A stretch of 64,000 bases of DNA from Alphaproteobacteria bacterium (lineage in GTDB: Bacteria; Pseudomonadota; Alphaproteobacteria; Micavibrionales; UBA2020), in assembly GCA_025934695.1 (NCBI GenBank), contig JAICWS010000001.1, positions 1,021,301 to 1,085,300 on the forward strand. Direction: 5' to 3'. Position numbers and translations under genes: made by a program. Below are positions 50,604 to 57,768 of this stretch, piece by piece; the first letter of the stretch is position 1; each line of letters begins with the position of its first letter. The notes under the pieces are model-generated. The model did not search any database, was not told the origin of the DNA, and saw only the letters and a program-made list of their open reading frames with translations.

Positions 50604-51348
50604 TATCTTCAGCAATGCCGCCCTGACAAGCCAGGAACGCCTCACGAAGCGGTGCACGGCCGAGGTGAAAAAACTGGGCGTGCCCTACGACGTCGAAAGG
50701 AACGGCACGGTCACCGTGCATGGCAGCCTGGATCTCCGGAACCGCAAGCTGCGGCGCCTGCCCGAGTTGTCGGGCTGCGTCGTCGAGGGCGACTTCCTGT
50801 GCGGCGACAATCAACTGACCTCGCTCAAAGGCGCGCCCAAAGCGGTCAAGGGCAATTTCGATTGCAGCGGCAACAATCTGACCAGCCTGAGCGGCGGCCC
50901 CGAAGAAGTGGGCGGCGGCTACGGCTGCGCCCGCAATTTCCTGGCCGACCTCAAGAGCACGCCGCGCGTGGTCGCATCGATGGATTGCAGCGGCAATAAT
51001 CTTCTCACTCTCGCGGGCGCGCCGGAAATCGTGCACGGCGACTTCACCTGCGACAAGACACCTATTTGCAATCTGGCGCTGGGGCCGGATGAGGTTGGGG
51101 GAATTTTCTCCGTCACCGGCGGCCATCTTGAAACGCTTAAATATGCGCCGGAAAAATTCGGCTGCCTCGTAACCGACTTCGGCACCTTCCATGCGGCGGA
51201 TGAAATTCCCGAACAGCTGGGCGGCAAGCCGCCTCAGCCCGCGGCACCGCCGGCGTCCCCGCCCTCCAAGGAGGACGCGGAGTCCGGCGTCGCCCTCGAC
51301 ACCGCCATCCACGTCCGGCACCCTTTGTCGCTGGTGAGGAAGAAATAG
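50596..51348 (+). CDS. LRR-like repeat protein, 250 aa (tandem gene 3)
   Basis: N-terminal LGVPYDVERNGTVTVHGSLD and about six repeats (LTSLKGAPKAVKGNFDCSGN, LTSLSGGPEEVGGGYGCARN, LLTLAGAPEIVHGDFTCDKT), then LVTDFGTFHAADEIPEQL, a Pro-rich linker and the tail HVRHPLSLVRKK. The tail is of the same type as in ankyrin proteins of this window. GAGGAGAATGCCCG precedes ATG 50596, inside the end of the previous gene. Confidence 0.83.
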   Translation: MLDIFSNAALTSQERLTKRCTAEVKKLGVPYDVERNGTVTVHGSLDLRNRKLRRLPELSGCVVEGDFLCGDNQLTSLKGAPKAVKGNFDCSGNNLTSLSGGPEEVGGGYGCARNFLADLKSTPRVVASMDCSGNNLLTLAGAPEIVHGDFTCDKTPICNLALGPDEVGGIFSVTGGHLETLKYAPEKFGCLVTDFGTFHAADEIPEQLGGKPPQPAAPPASPPSKEDAESGVALDTAIHVRHPLSLVRKK

Positions 51349-51355
51349 ATACTTT

Positions 51356-51449
51356 GTCATCCCGGGACGCAGCCGCGGGATCTTCCCAAGCTTCAACGAG
51401 CCCGATGGTTGACAATGCGAAGATTCCTCGGCTTCGCCTCGGAATGACA
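51356..51449. repeat. Palindromic repeat, class 2
   Basis: GTCATCCCGGGACGCAGCCGCG and CCTCGGCTTCGCCTCGGAATGAC arms. Confidence 0.75.
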
Positions 51450-51475
51450 ATGTTTGCTGGTGTTGCAGGCCGCAA

Positions 51476-51510
51476 TTGAATTCCCGTTCCGCCCGCGATA
51501 CATTATCCCC
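51476..51510 (+). promoter_or_regulatory. Promoter giving a likely leaderless mRNA
   Basis: TTGAAT (51476-51481), a 17-base spacer and TACATT (51499-51504) put the transcription start at about the ATG of 51511. No Shine-Dalgarno sequence is present. Confidence 0.55.
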
Positions 51511-52518
51511 ATGTCAGGGGTTCGTCTTTTTATTTCCGTTTTGGTCATTGCCGCGCTGTCGGGCTGCGTGGCCGCGCCGCCGCCGCAACCGGCGGGGCCG
51601 CCGGTGTCGATCTATTTCGCGACCGACCGCGACGAGACCACGCCCGACAAGGGATTTTTCGGCCCCGGCCGCCGCGACAATGCGGGCGGCACCGGCACCG
51701 TCACCTACGGCCGCGCCGATATCAGCGATCCGGTCCTCAAAAAACCGATGGCGGTGACCCTGCTGCCGCAGGACGCCTTCTTCAAACAGGTAAACGCGGC
51801 GCGCGAAGCGGCAGGCGGACACCGGGCGCTCATCTTCATCCACGGCTATCGCAACAGCTTCGCGCGGGCGATCGGCCGCACGGCGCAGATCGCGCGCGAC
51901 CTGCATTACCCGGGCCCCATCCTCGCCTTCAGCTGGCCGTCGCGCGGAACGACGGTCGGTTACCCGCGCGACGCGGCCAACGCGCGCTGGGCCACCGACG
52001 ACATCGAGGACTTCCTGCTCGACACCGCCGAAAAATCCGGCGCCTGGCGCGTCGACCTGCTGGCGCACAGCATGGGCAACCAGCCGCTGCTCGACGCGCT
52101 GCAGGACATCGCGCAATCGCACAAGCGCGCCTTGTTCGGCCAGGTCATCATGGCCGCGCCCGACGTCGACGCCGATATCTTTTTGCAGGAGGCGCCCGAC
52201 ATCGTGCCGCTGGCCAGCCGCGTAACGCTTTATACCTCGGCGAAGGACGAGGCCCTGCGCGCCTCGAAAGACTTCAACGGCTTTCGCCGCGCGGGCGACG
52301 CCAGCGCCGGCATCGTGATCGTCAAGGGCGTCGACACCATCGACGTGACCTCCGCCGGCGCGGATCCGCTCGGTCATTCCTATTACAGGGACGCGAAGAC
52401 CGTGCTGCTTGACATCGACGAGCTGCTGCAGGAAGGCGCGCCGCCCGCTCAGCGCCGCCATATCCGTCCCGTTGACGATATGGGCTATTGGCGGTTCGTG
52501 GCCGAAGGCGAAAAATAG
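51511..52518 (+). CDS. DUF900 alpha/beta-hydrolase lipoprotein, 335 aa
   Basis: A lipoprotein signal ends AALSGC (Cys18). The DUF900 domain shows VSIYFATDRDETTP near its start, the oxyanion-loop region ALIFIHGYRNSFARA, SWPSRGTTVGYPRD, and the nucleophile elbow LLAHSMGNQ, with the catalytic His probably in DPLGHSYY. The family is thought to have esterase or lipase-like activity in the periplasm or outer membrane. The mRNA appears leaderless. Confidence 0.87.
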   Translation: MSGVRLFISVLVIAALSGCVAAPPPQPAGPPVSIYFATDRDETTPDKGFFGPGRRDNAGGTGTVTYGRADISDPVLKKPMAVTLLPQDAFFKQVNAAREAAGGHRALIFIHGYRNSFARAIGRTAQIARDLHYPGPILAFSWPSRGTTVGYPRDAANARWATDDIEDFLLDTAEKSGAWRVDLLAHSMGNQPLLDALQDIAQSHKRALFGQVIMAAPDVDADIFLQEAPDIVPLASRVTLYTSAKDEALRASKDFNGFRRAGDASAGIVIVKGVDTIDVTSAGADPLGHSYYRDAKTVLLDIDELLQEGAPPAQRRHIRPVDDMGYWRFVAEGEK

Positions 52519-52593
52519 GCCGGGAGCGCAGCGGCCTCTGTTGGAAATCTAAGGCCGCGACTATATAATAAGCTGGCTGAAGAGGACCGCGCC

Positions 52594-52932
52594 ATGAACC
52601 TGCCTGAAAAATACCGCCCCACCGCCGTTTATGTCGTTTGCGCCTGTATTGTCTTCGCCTTCGCGGCTTTCGCGAAGTTCCTGTTCGGCGCCTTTGGCTT
52701 GGCGGATACGCTCGCGGCGCGCGTCCTGATCGGCTTTGCGGCCTGTTATCTCTGGCTCGCCGTGGCGCGCAAGGCGCAGCAGCTGACCACGCCCTTCTGC
52801 GACATCTGCCGCACCCGCCCCTGCCTTGCGCCCGCCTGCAAGATCTGCGGCAAGTACCAGGAACCCGTCCACGCCGACCATTCGCACCAGGACCTCTGCC
52901 GCTGCAACGAAAAGCGGCAGGCGGCGGCGTAA
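52594..52932 (+). CDS. Small membrane protein with Cys-rich zinc-ribbon-like tail, 112 aa
   Basis: Two membrane helices (about residues 10-32 and 38-58) precede a cytoplasmic tail with CDICRTRPC, CKICG, HADHSHQD and CRC motifs that could bind one or two zinc ions. No family recognised. GAAGAGGACCGCGCC precedes ATG 52594. TATAAT at 52563-52568 is the likely -10. The gene is monocistronic. Confidence 0.7.
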   Translation: MNLPEKYRPTAVYVVCACIVFAFAAFAKFLFGAFGLADTLAARVLIGFAACYLWLAVARKAQQLTTPFCDICRTRPCLAPACKICGKYQEPVHADHSHQDLCRCNEKRQAAA

Positions 52933-52938
52933 GCTTGC

Positions 52939-53069
52939 CGTAACCCCGGCGAAAGCCGGGGTCCAGGAAGTCTCAGACAGCGTGGTCGCTCCGTTTTAAG
53001 CACCGCACATAAACGTAACCACCGCCCCCACGGATATAATGTCAGACCCCGGCTTGTGCCGGGGTTACG
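52939..53069. repeat. Long palindromic repeat, class 1
   Basis: CGTAACCCCGGCGAAAGCCGGGG and CCCCGGCTTGTGCCGGGGTTACG arms; a partial copy follows at 53116-53140. Confidence 0.8.
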
Positions 53070-53155
53070 TCTCTTTGGGGCAGTTTTGGTTCTCATTTTA
53101 AAAACATCCCTCAACCCGTAACCCCGGCGAAAGCCGATGACAAGTCAGACAGCAG

Positions 53156-53260
53156 AACCACCCCGACGAAAGTCGGGGTCCAGTTTATAAAACCTCTACC
53201 TCGAAATTTTTGATGAGATAGAAGTTAAATAACTGGACCCCGACTTTCGTCGGGGTGGTT
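53156..53260. repeat. Long palindromic repeat, class 1
   Basis: AACCACCCCGACGAAAGTCGGGG and CCCCGACTTTCGTCGGGGTGGTT; inner CCTCTACCTC and GAGATAGAAG arms. The stem keeps complementarity with GAC/GTC in place of GGC/GCC. Confidence 0.85.
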
Positions 53261-53359
53261 TTGCCTTAAGGTTCGACTCCCCCCGTTTTCCCGGCGCAAT
53301 GCCCCAAAAGATGCCTCCCCGCCGCGGAACATTTGGCCGCTTGCGCCATTATCGTCGAC

Positions 53360-54262
53360 ATGGCAGTCTCTCCCGCCCATATCGCCGCGGCGGCGGCATC
53401 CGGCGCGGCCGCGGCCGACACCAATACCATCGACAAGGCGCTGACGGCGCCGGTGAGCCTGCTTGACCGCGTGATCGAGCATTTTTCGCGCGACCATTCG
53501 GGCCTCACGGCGCTTGTCATTACCGTGGGCCTGCGCATCGTGATCGCGGTGCTGATCCTGACCATCGGCGGGTTCCTGGGCGGCTGGCTGAACCACCGGT
53601 TGCGCCACATGCATCACCTCGACCCGACGCTGCGCAGCTTTTTGGGCCGCGGGCTGAAATATTTGATCGTCGCGGTCGCGATCATCACCGTCATCGGGCT
53701 GTTCGGCATTCCCATGGCTTCGCTCCTCGCCGTGATGGGGGCGGCTGGCCTCGCCATCGGTCTCGCGCTGCAGGGCACGCTCTCGAACGTCGCGGCGGGC
53801 GTGATGATCCTGATCCTGCGGCCGTTCAAGGTCGGCGACTATATCGACTATGCCTCAGGCGCGGGCCCCGCCCAGGTGCAGTCGCTGGGCCTGTTCGGCA
53901 GCGAGCTCGTCACCGCCGAGAATATCTTCATCTATACGCCCAACAGCAAGATCTGGGGCGGCAACGACATCCGCAACTACTCGCGCAACGCCGCGCGGCG
54001 GCAGGAGGTGAAGGTCGCGCTGAAATCCGATACCGATATCGACGCCGCGATCCGCGCCATCCGCGAGGCCCTCCGACACGACCCGCGCTTCGTCAACGAC
54101 GGCAAGACCGCGCCCGAAGTGTCGATCGACAGCGTCTCCGCCGCTTCAGTTACACTGCTCGCGCGCTTCTGGGCCAAAAGCGAGGATTTTTCGCCGCTCA
54201 CCGGCGAAGCCCTGCGCACCATCCGCGCCACGCTGGAAAAGCACGGCATCGCGCTGGCGTAA
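53360..54262 (+). CDS. Small-conductance mechanosensitive channel (MscS family), 300 aa
   Basis: Three membrane segments are present. The pore helix and following beta domain show AAGLAIGLALQGTLSNVAAG then LILRPFKVGDYIDY, the MscS signature, and the vestibule has IPNSxIW-like YTPNSKIWGGNDIRNYSR. It opens on membrane tension to release solutes during hypo-osmotic shock. No clear ribosome site precedes ATG 53360. It ends near a long inverted repeat. Confidence 0.93.
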   Translation: MAVSPAHIAAAAASGAAAADTNTIDKALTAPVSLLDRVIEHFSRDHSGLTALVITVGLRIVIAVLILTIGGFLGGWLNHRLRHMHHLDPTLRSFLGRGLKYLIVAVAIITVIGLFGIPMASLLAVMGAAGLAIGLALQGTLSNVAAGVMILILRPFKVGDYIDYASGAGPAQVQSLGLFGSELVTAENIFIYTPNSKIWGGNDIRNYSRNAARRQEVKVALKSDTDIDAAIRAIREALRHDPRFVNDGKTAPEVSIDSVSAASVTLLARFWAKSEDFSPLTGEALRTIRATLEKHGIALA

Positions 54263-54288
54263 GCGATATTTGATCCGGCGTTTCCGCA

Positions 54289-54427
54289 AGCTCCTTTCGC
54301 ACGGAGTTACGGAGGAACGGTATCTTTCTTAATGGAGAGAGAAGCGCCGCAGGCATTTAATCGAATTGCGCGCTCCGCGCGCGACAAGCGAGAACTCCGT
54401 TCCTCCGTAACTCCGTGCGAAAGAGCT
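54289..54427. repeat. Long inverted repeat with 31-base arms
   Basis: The arms AGCTCCTTTCGCACGGAG (continued through TTACGGAGGAACGG) and CCGTTCCTCCGTAACTCC (continued to AGAGCT) are separated by about 77 bases. It may act as a terminator for both convergent genes. Confidence 0.75.
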
Positions 54428-54453
54428 CGTGAAGAACGTCCGGTTAAAAACCC

Positions 54454-54939
54454 TTAAGCGATCTTCAGGTGCGCGGGGATCTCGTGCCAGGACTGGAAGA
54501 TGCCGAAATCGGACTTCATCTGCTTGAAGCTTTTCGGCGCGCCTTCGAGGGAGACGAGCGGGTTATCGTTGCAATGGAAGTTCGATCCCACCGACGCGGG
54601 CGCATGGACGAGGAAGGACAGCTGGTTCACGTCGCACCAGAATTCGCCGCCCACGCTGTGGGGCGCGCCTTTCAGCGATTTCAGACTGTTGCTGTAGCAG
54701 TAAAAGCCCTTGCCGACGGAATGCGGCGCCCCTTCGAGCGAGGTCAGGAAATTATTGTAACAGTAAAAATTTCCGGCCACGGCGACGGGCAGCAGGTTCG
54801 GCAGCCGATGCAGCTGGCGCCCGGAAAGATCGAGATCGCCGGGCACATACAAAGTGCCGTCCGCCTTTTCGGTGTACATCACCGAATATTGCATCAGCGC
54901 GCGCTCGGCTTCGGCAATCGCGGCTTTCGAAAACTGCAT
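54454..54939 (-). CDS. LRR-like repeat protein, 161 aa
   Basis: N-terminal YTEKADGTLYVPGDLDLSG then RLPNLLPVAVAGNFYCYNN, four repeats (LTSLEGAPHSVGKGFYCYSN, LKSLKGAPHSVGGEFWCDVN, LSFLVHAPASVGSNFHCNDN) and the end block MKSDFGIFQSWHEIPAHL. It lacks the tail seen in some paralogues. It resembles the gene at 5892 most closely. ATG 54939 follows CGGAGAGAGTATTG. It is monocistronic from promoter copy 17. Confidence 0.83.
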   Translation of the reverse strand: MQFSKAAIAEAERALMQYSVMYTEKADGTLYVPGDLDLSGRQLHRLPNLLPVAVAGNFYCYNNFLTSLEGAPHSVGKGFYCYSNSLKSLKGAPHSVGGEFWCDVNQLSFLVHAPASVGSNFHCNDNPLVSLEGAPKSFKQMKSDFGIFQSWHEIPAHLKIA

Positions 54940-55003
54940 CAATACTCTCTCCGAGAATAAAAATGGTTGCGTCGACTATAACCCAGGTGTATAGTTATGT
55001 CAA
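54940..55003 (-). promoter_or_regulatory. TTGACATAA promoter, short leader (copy 17)
   Basis: On the minus strand TTGACA is 55003-54998 and TATAGT 54980-54975, with a 17-base spacer. The 35-base leader has only the ribosome site GGAGAGAG. Confidence 0.75.
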
Positions 55004-55030
55004 ATAATTTCCGGCCCGTGCCCCTTCTCT

Positions 55031-55056
55031 GCAACCCCGGCGAAGGCCGGGGTTGC
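55031..55056. repeat. Short class 1 palindrome
   Basis: GCAACCCCGGC and GCCGGGGTTGC pair around GAAG, upstream of pyk. Confidence 0.8.
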
Positions 55057-55156
55057 GGATAGAAAAGTACCAATATCAGGTAGTTAATTTCCAAAATTTG
55101 ACGAATTCCTATTATTTCAGTATGATAAAGCCATCACACAGGAAAAGGCCGCACAT

Positions 55157-56338
55157 TTGACCGACCAGAAACCCGACCCGCAGGACCGCGAATGCCGGAC
55201 GAAGATTGTCGCCACGCTCGGCCCCGCCACCAACACGTATGAAACGATCTACGCGCTCTACAAGGCGGGCGCGGATTGTTTCCGGCTGAACTTCAGCCAC
55301 GGCAGCCACGAGGACCACGCGAAAAGCGCCGCGATCATCCGCAAGATCCAGGCCGACACGGGCGCGGACATCGGCATCATGGCCGACATGCAGGGGCCCA
55401 AGCTGCGCATCGGCGCTTTTGAAGGCGACAAGAAGATCAAGCTCTCGCCCGGAATGAAGATTCGCTTCGACCTCGACCCCACGCCGGGCGATGCGACGCG
55501 CGTTTCCTTCCCGCATCCGGATATTCTGCAGGCGCTCGAGCCGGGCGCCCGCTTCCTCATGGACGATGGCAACATCGGCATGACGGTCGCGGAAAAAGGC
55601 GACGGTTATATCGTGGCCGAAGTGAAATACGGGCAGGAACTCTCTTCCCGCAAGGGGGTCAACGTGCCCGACCTCTCGCGCCATGTCGACGCGCTGACGC
55701 CCAAGGACCGCGATGACCTGGCCTTCGCTCTCTCGCTCGGCGTCGACTGGATCGCGCAAAGCTTCGTGCAGTCGGCCGAAGACGTGAAGGAAGCCCGCGA
55801 CATTATCAACGGCCGCGCCAAACTGATCGCCAAGATCGAAAAGCCCGCTGCCGTCGCGAACTTCGGCGAGATCCTGCCCTATATCGACGCGGCCATGGTC
55901 GCGCGCGGGGACTTGGGCGTTGAAATCCCGTTCGAGGAAGTGCCGGGCGTGCAGAAATACCTGATCCACGCATGCCGCGCGGCCGGCAAGCCCGTCGTCG
56001 TGGCGACTCAGATGCTCGATTCCATGCGCGACAATCCGCGCCCCACCCGCGCGGAAGTGAGCGATGTGGCGCAGGCGGTGTACGACGGCGCCTCCGCCGT
56101 GATGCTGTCGGGCGAAACCTCGGTCGGCAAATACCCCGCGCTCGCGGTCGAGGCGATGGACAAGATCTGCTACACCGTCGAGCACGGCGGGGCCTACACC
56201 AAGGGCTACGACCTCCCCGAAATCACGCCGCGCACCGCGACCCTCTTCAACCAGGCCGCGAAAAAGCCGGAACCCGCCGGCGATCCCGCTCTGCCCATCA
56301 TCTGGGCGCCGAAACCGGCAACGCCAGGAATGAAGTAG
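55157..56338 (+). CDS. pyk: Pyruvate kinase without the C-terminal domain, 393 aa
   Basis: It converts phosphoenolpyruvate and ADP to pyruvate and ATP. Active-site stretches are intact: [64 protein letters not shown] and [20 protein letters not shown]. The frame stops about 80-100 residues earlier than in usual pyruvate kinases, so the C-terminal regulatory domain is missing, with no sign of it in other frames before the repeat at 56361. Start TTG 55157 follows CAGGAAAAGGCCGCACAT. Confidence 0.92.
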   Translation: MTDQKPDPQDRECRTKIVATLGPATNTYETIYALYKAGADCFRLNFSHGSHEDHAKSAAIIRKIQADTGADIGIMADMQGPKLRIGAFEGDKKIKLSPGMKIRFDLDPTPGDATRVSFPHPDILQALEPGARFLMDDGNIGMTVAEKGDGYIVAEVKYGQELSSRKGVNVPDLSRHVDALTPKDRDDLAFALSLGVDWIAQSFVQSAEDVKEARDIINGRAKLIAKIEKPAAVANFGEILPYIDAAMVARGDLGVEIPFEEVPGVQKYLIHACRAAGKPVVVATQMLDSMRDNPRPTRAEVSDVAQAVYDGASAVMLSGETSVGKYPALAVEAMDKICYTVEHGGAYTKGYDLPEITPRTATLFNQAAKKPEPAGDPALPIIWAPKPATPGMK

Positions 56339-56360
56339 ATCAACTTTACACCGAAGAGTA

Positions 56361-56480
56361 TGCAACCCCGGCGAAAGCCGGGGTCCGGCCTGTATCCGTG
56401 CGTTTGGCGGCTCCGCCCTGCAGAACGGAGCCGCCACGCATGCTGATATATTCTAGACCCCGGCGTTCGCCGGGGTTGCA
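56361..56480. repeat. Long palindromic repeat, class 1
   Basis: TGCAACCCCGGCGAAAGCC and GGCGTTCGCCGGGGTTGCA with a perfect inner pair GGCGGCTCCG/CGGAGCCGCC. Confidence 0.85.
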
Positions 56481-56516
56481 AATTGTGGGTGCGGCGGAAA
56501 AACAGACGCGGGCGGC

Positions 56517-56852
56517 CTACTTCGCCACCACGTCGATTTCGGCTTTCATGTTGGGATGGAATTTGCAGTAGTAGTCGAAATGGCCGGCTTTCTTGAGCAC
56601 GGTCGAGCCCGTTTTGCCGGCGGGCAGCGCGACGTCGAAGCTGCCGTCTTTCGCGGTCGCGGTGTGGGCGACGAAGTCGGCGTTGGTCCATTCGACCGTG
56701 TCGCCGACATGGGCGGTGAGCTTGGCAGGCGCGAAGACGAGATTGTCGATCTTCACCTGCAGCTTCCCCGCGGCGGCGGTTGGAGCCGCCGCCGCGAGGA
56801 TAAGCGCAAGCCCTGCCGTTGCGGCGAGGGCGTATCGTGCCGGACGCAGCAT
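56517..56852 (-). CDS. Secreted cupredoxin (amicyanin-like), 111 aa
   Basis: A signal peptide (residues 1-28) is followed by a plastocyanin-fold domain with all four type 1 copper ligands: H63 (VAHTATA), then C96, H99 and M102 in DYYCKFHPNM. It should carry single electrons in the periplasm. The gene overlaps the end of the DUF4142 gene by one base and is the second gene of that pair. Confidence 0.9.
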   Translation of the reverse strand: MLRPARYALAATAGLALILAAAAPTAAAGKLQVKIDNLVFAPAKLTAHVGDTVEWTNADFVAHTATAKDGSFDVALPAGKTGSTVLKKAGHFDYYCKFHPNMKAEIDVVAK

Positions 56853-57382
56853 TACTTCAGCTTGGCGTCCAGGGTCTTGGCGTGCTCTTCATGGCCCTGG
56901 AAGATCTTCAGGCCGGTTTCGAGCAGGTCTTTCAGTTCCTTGTTGCTGGTGTTCGGGATCAGCGTCTTTTCCAGCGCGGTGTTCACGGCGTCGTGATAGG
57001 CGACTTCGTTATCCGCGTAGGCCTTGTCGAAGGCGGCGCCGTCGAGCTTCTCCAGCTTCGCGCGCGCTTCGTCCTGGCCTTTTACGAGAGACTTCGACGT
57101 ATCGTTGTCTTCCGGGGTGACGCCCAGCTTCTTGCACAGGGCGAGCGCCTTTTCGTTCACGGCCTTGTGATCTTTTTCCATGTCTTCGGCGAAGGCCTTG
57201 ACGTCGGCGTTCTTCGTCTTCTTCTCCGCCAGTTCGGCGTTCTTGAGGTCGATGACGCCGGCGGTGTAAGCGATGTGCGCGATCTGCGCATCGTTCAGCT
57301 TGGGCGCGTCGGCAGCCTGGGCGGAAAAGCCCCATGCGAGCGCGATAACCGCGGCACCCGCCGTCAGGATAACTTTATTCAT
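56852..57382 (-). CDS. DUF4142 periplasmic protein, 176 aa
   Basis: A signal peptide ends FSAQA (about residue 23). The mature protein is a four-helix bundle of the DUF4142 type (AQIAHIAYTAGVIDLKNAEL, VKAFAEDMEKDHKAVNEKAL, FDKAYADNEVAYHDAV, HEEHAKTLDAKLK), with His residues in the positions typical of this ferritin-like family. The function is uncertain; the family is often found with envelope-stress or metal-related genes, here with a cupredoxin. AACAAGGAGAAAAAC precedes ATG 57382. Confidence 0.9.
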   Translation of the reverse strand: MNKVILTAGAAVIALAWGFSAQAADAPKLNDAQIAHIAYTAGVIDLKNAELAEKKTKNADVKAFAEDMEKDHKAVNEKALALCKKLGVTPEDNDTSKSLVKGQDEARAKLEKLDGAAFDKAYADNEVAYHDAVNTALEKTLIPNTSNKELKDLLETGLKIFQGHEEHAKTLDAKLK

Positions 57383-57487
57383 GTTTTTCTCCTTGTTGAA
57401 TGAACCGGAATCGGTCACGACGAGACTAAAACAACTAATTACTTTGTAAAGGGGGAATGATTAGACATATTGCCGGAAAGGGGAAAA

Positions 57488-57605
57488 TATGTCCTCCCGA
57501 GCGCAGCGAGTGACCTTCCCCACGTGCGTTCTGACCGGATACCCCTATCCTTCCGCGCCTTTGAAGATTCCTTCAGGCGCTGGCGCAGCTTCGGATGACA
57601 AAGAA
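57488..57605. repeat. Palindromic repeat, class 2 (diverged)
   Basis: CCTCCCGAGCGCAGCGAGTG and the AGATTCCTTCAGGCGCTGGCG arm match class 2 ends but are decayed. A short class 1 palindrome follows at 57616-57643. Confidence 0.6.
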
Positions 57606-57768
57606 AAAAAACCAATGCAACTTCGGCGAAAGCCGGGGTTGCAATTTGTGAATGGGCGCTTAAAAACGCCCGCGGTATTCCAGCATGCGTACCCCCAACC
57701 CGCCGCGCAACCACCTGTGAAAGGCAGGCGTTTTACATGGCGATGTGATCTTTTCCTTGAGGGCGTCG

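Noticed and set aside
55112-56437. 441-codon open frame on the minus strand
   Set aside because: Antisense to pyruvate kinase and extends into a palindromic repeat.
55972-56571. Plus-strand frame overlapping the end of pyk as a frameshifted C-terminal domain
   Set aside because: Its translation is Arg/Gly-rich and shows no similarity to the pyruvate kinase C-terminal domain.
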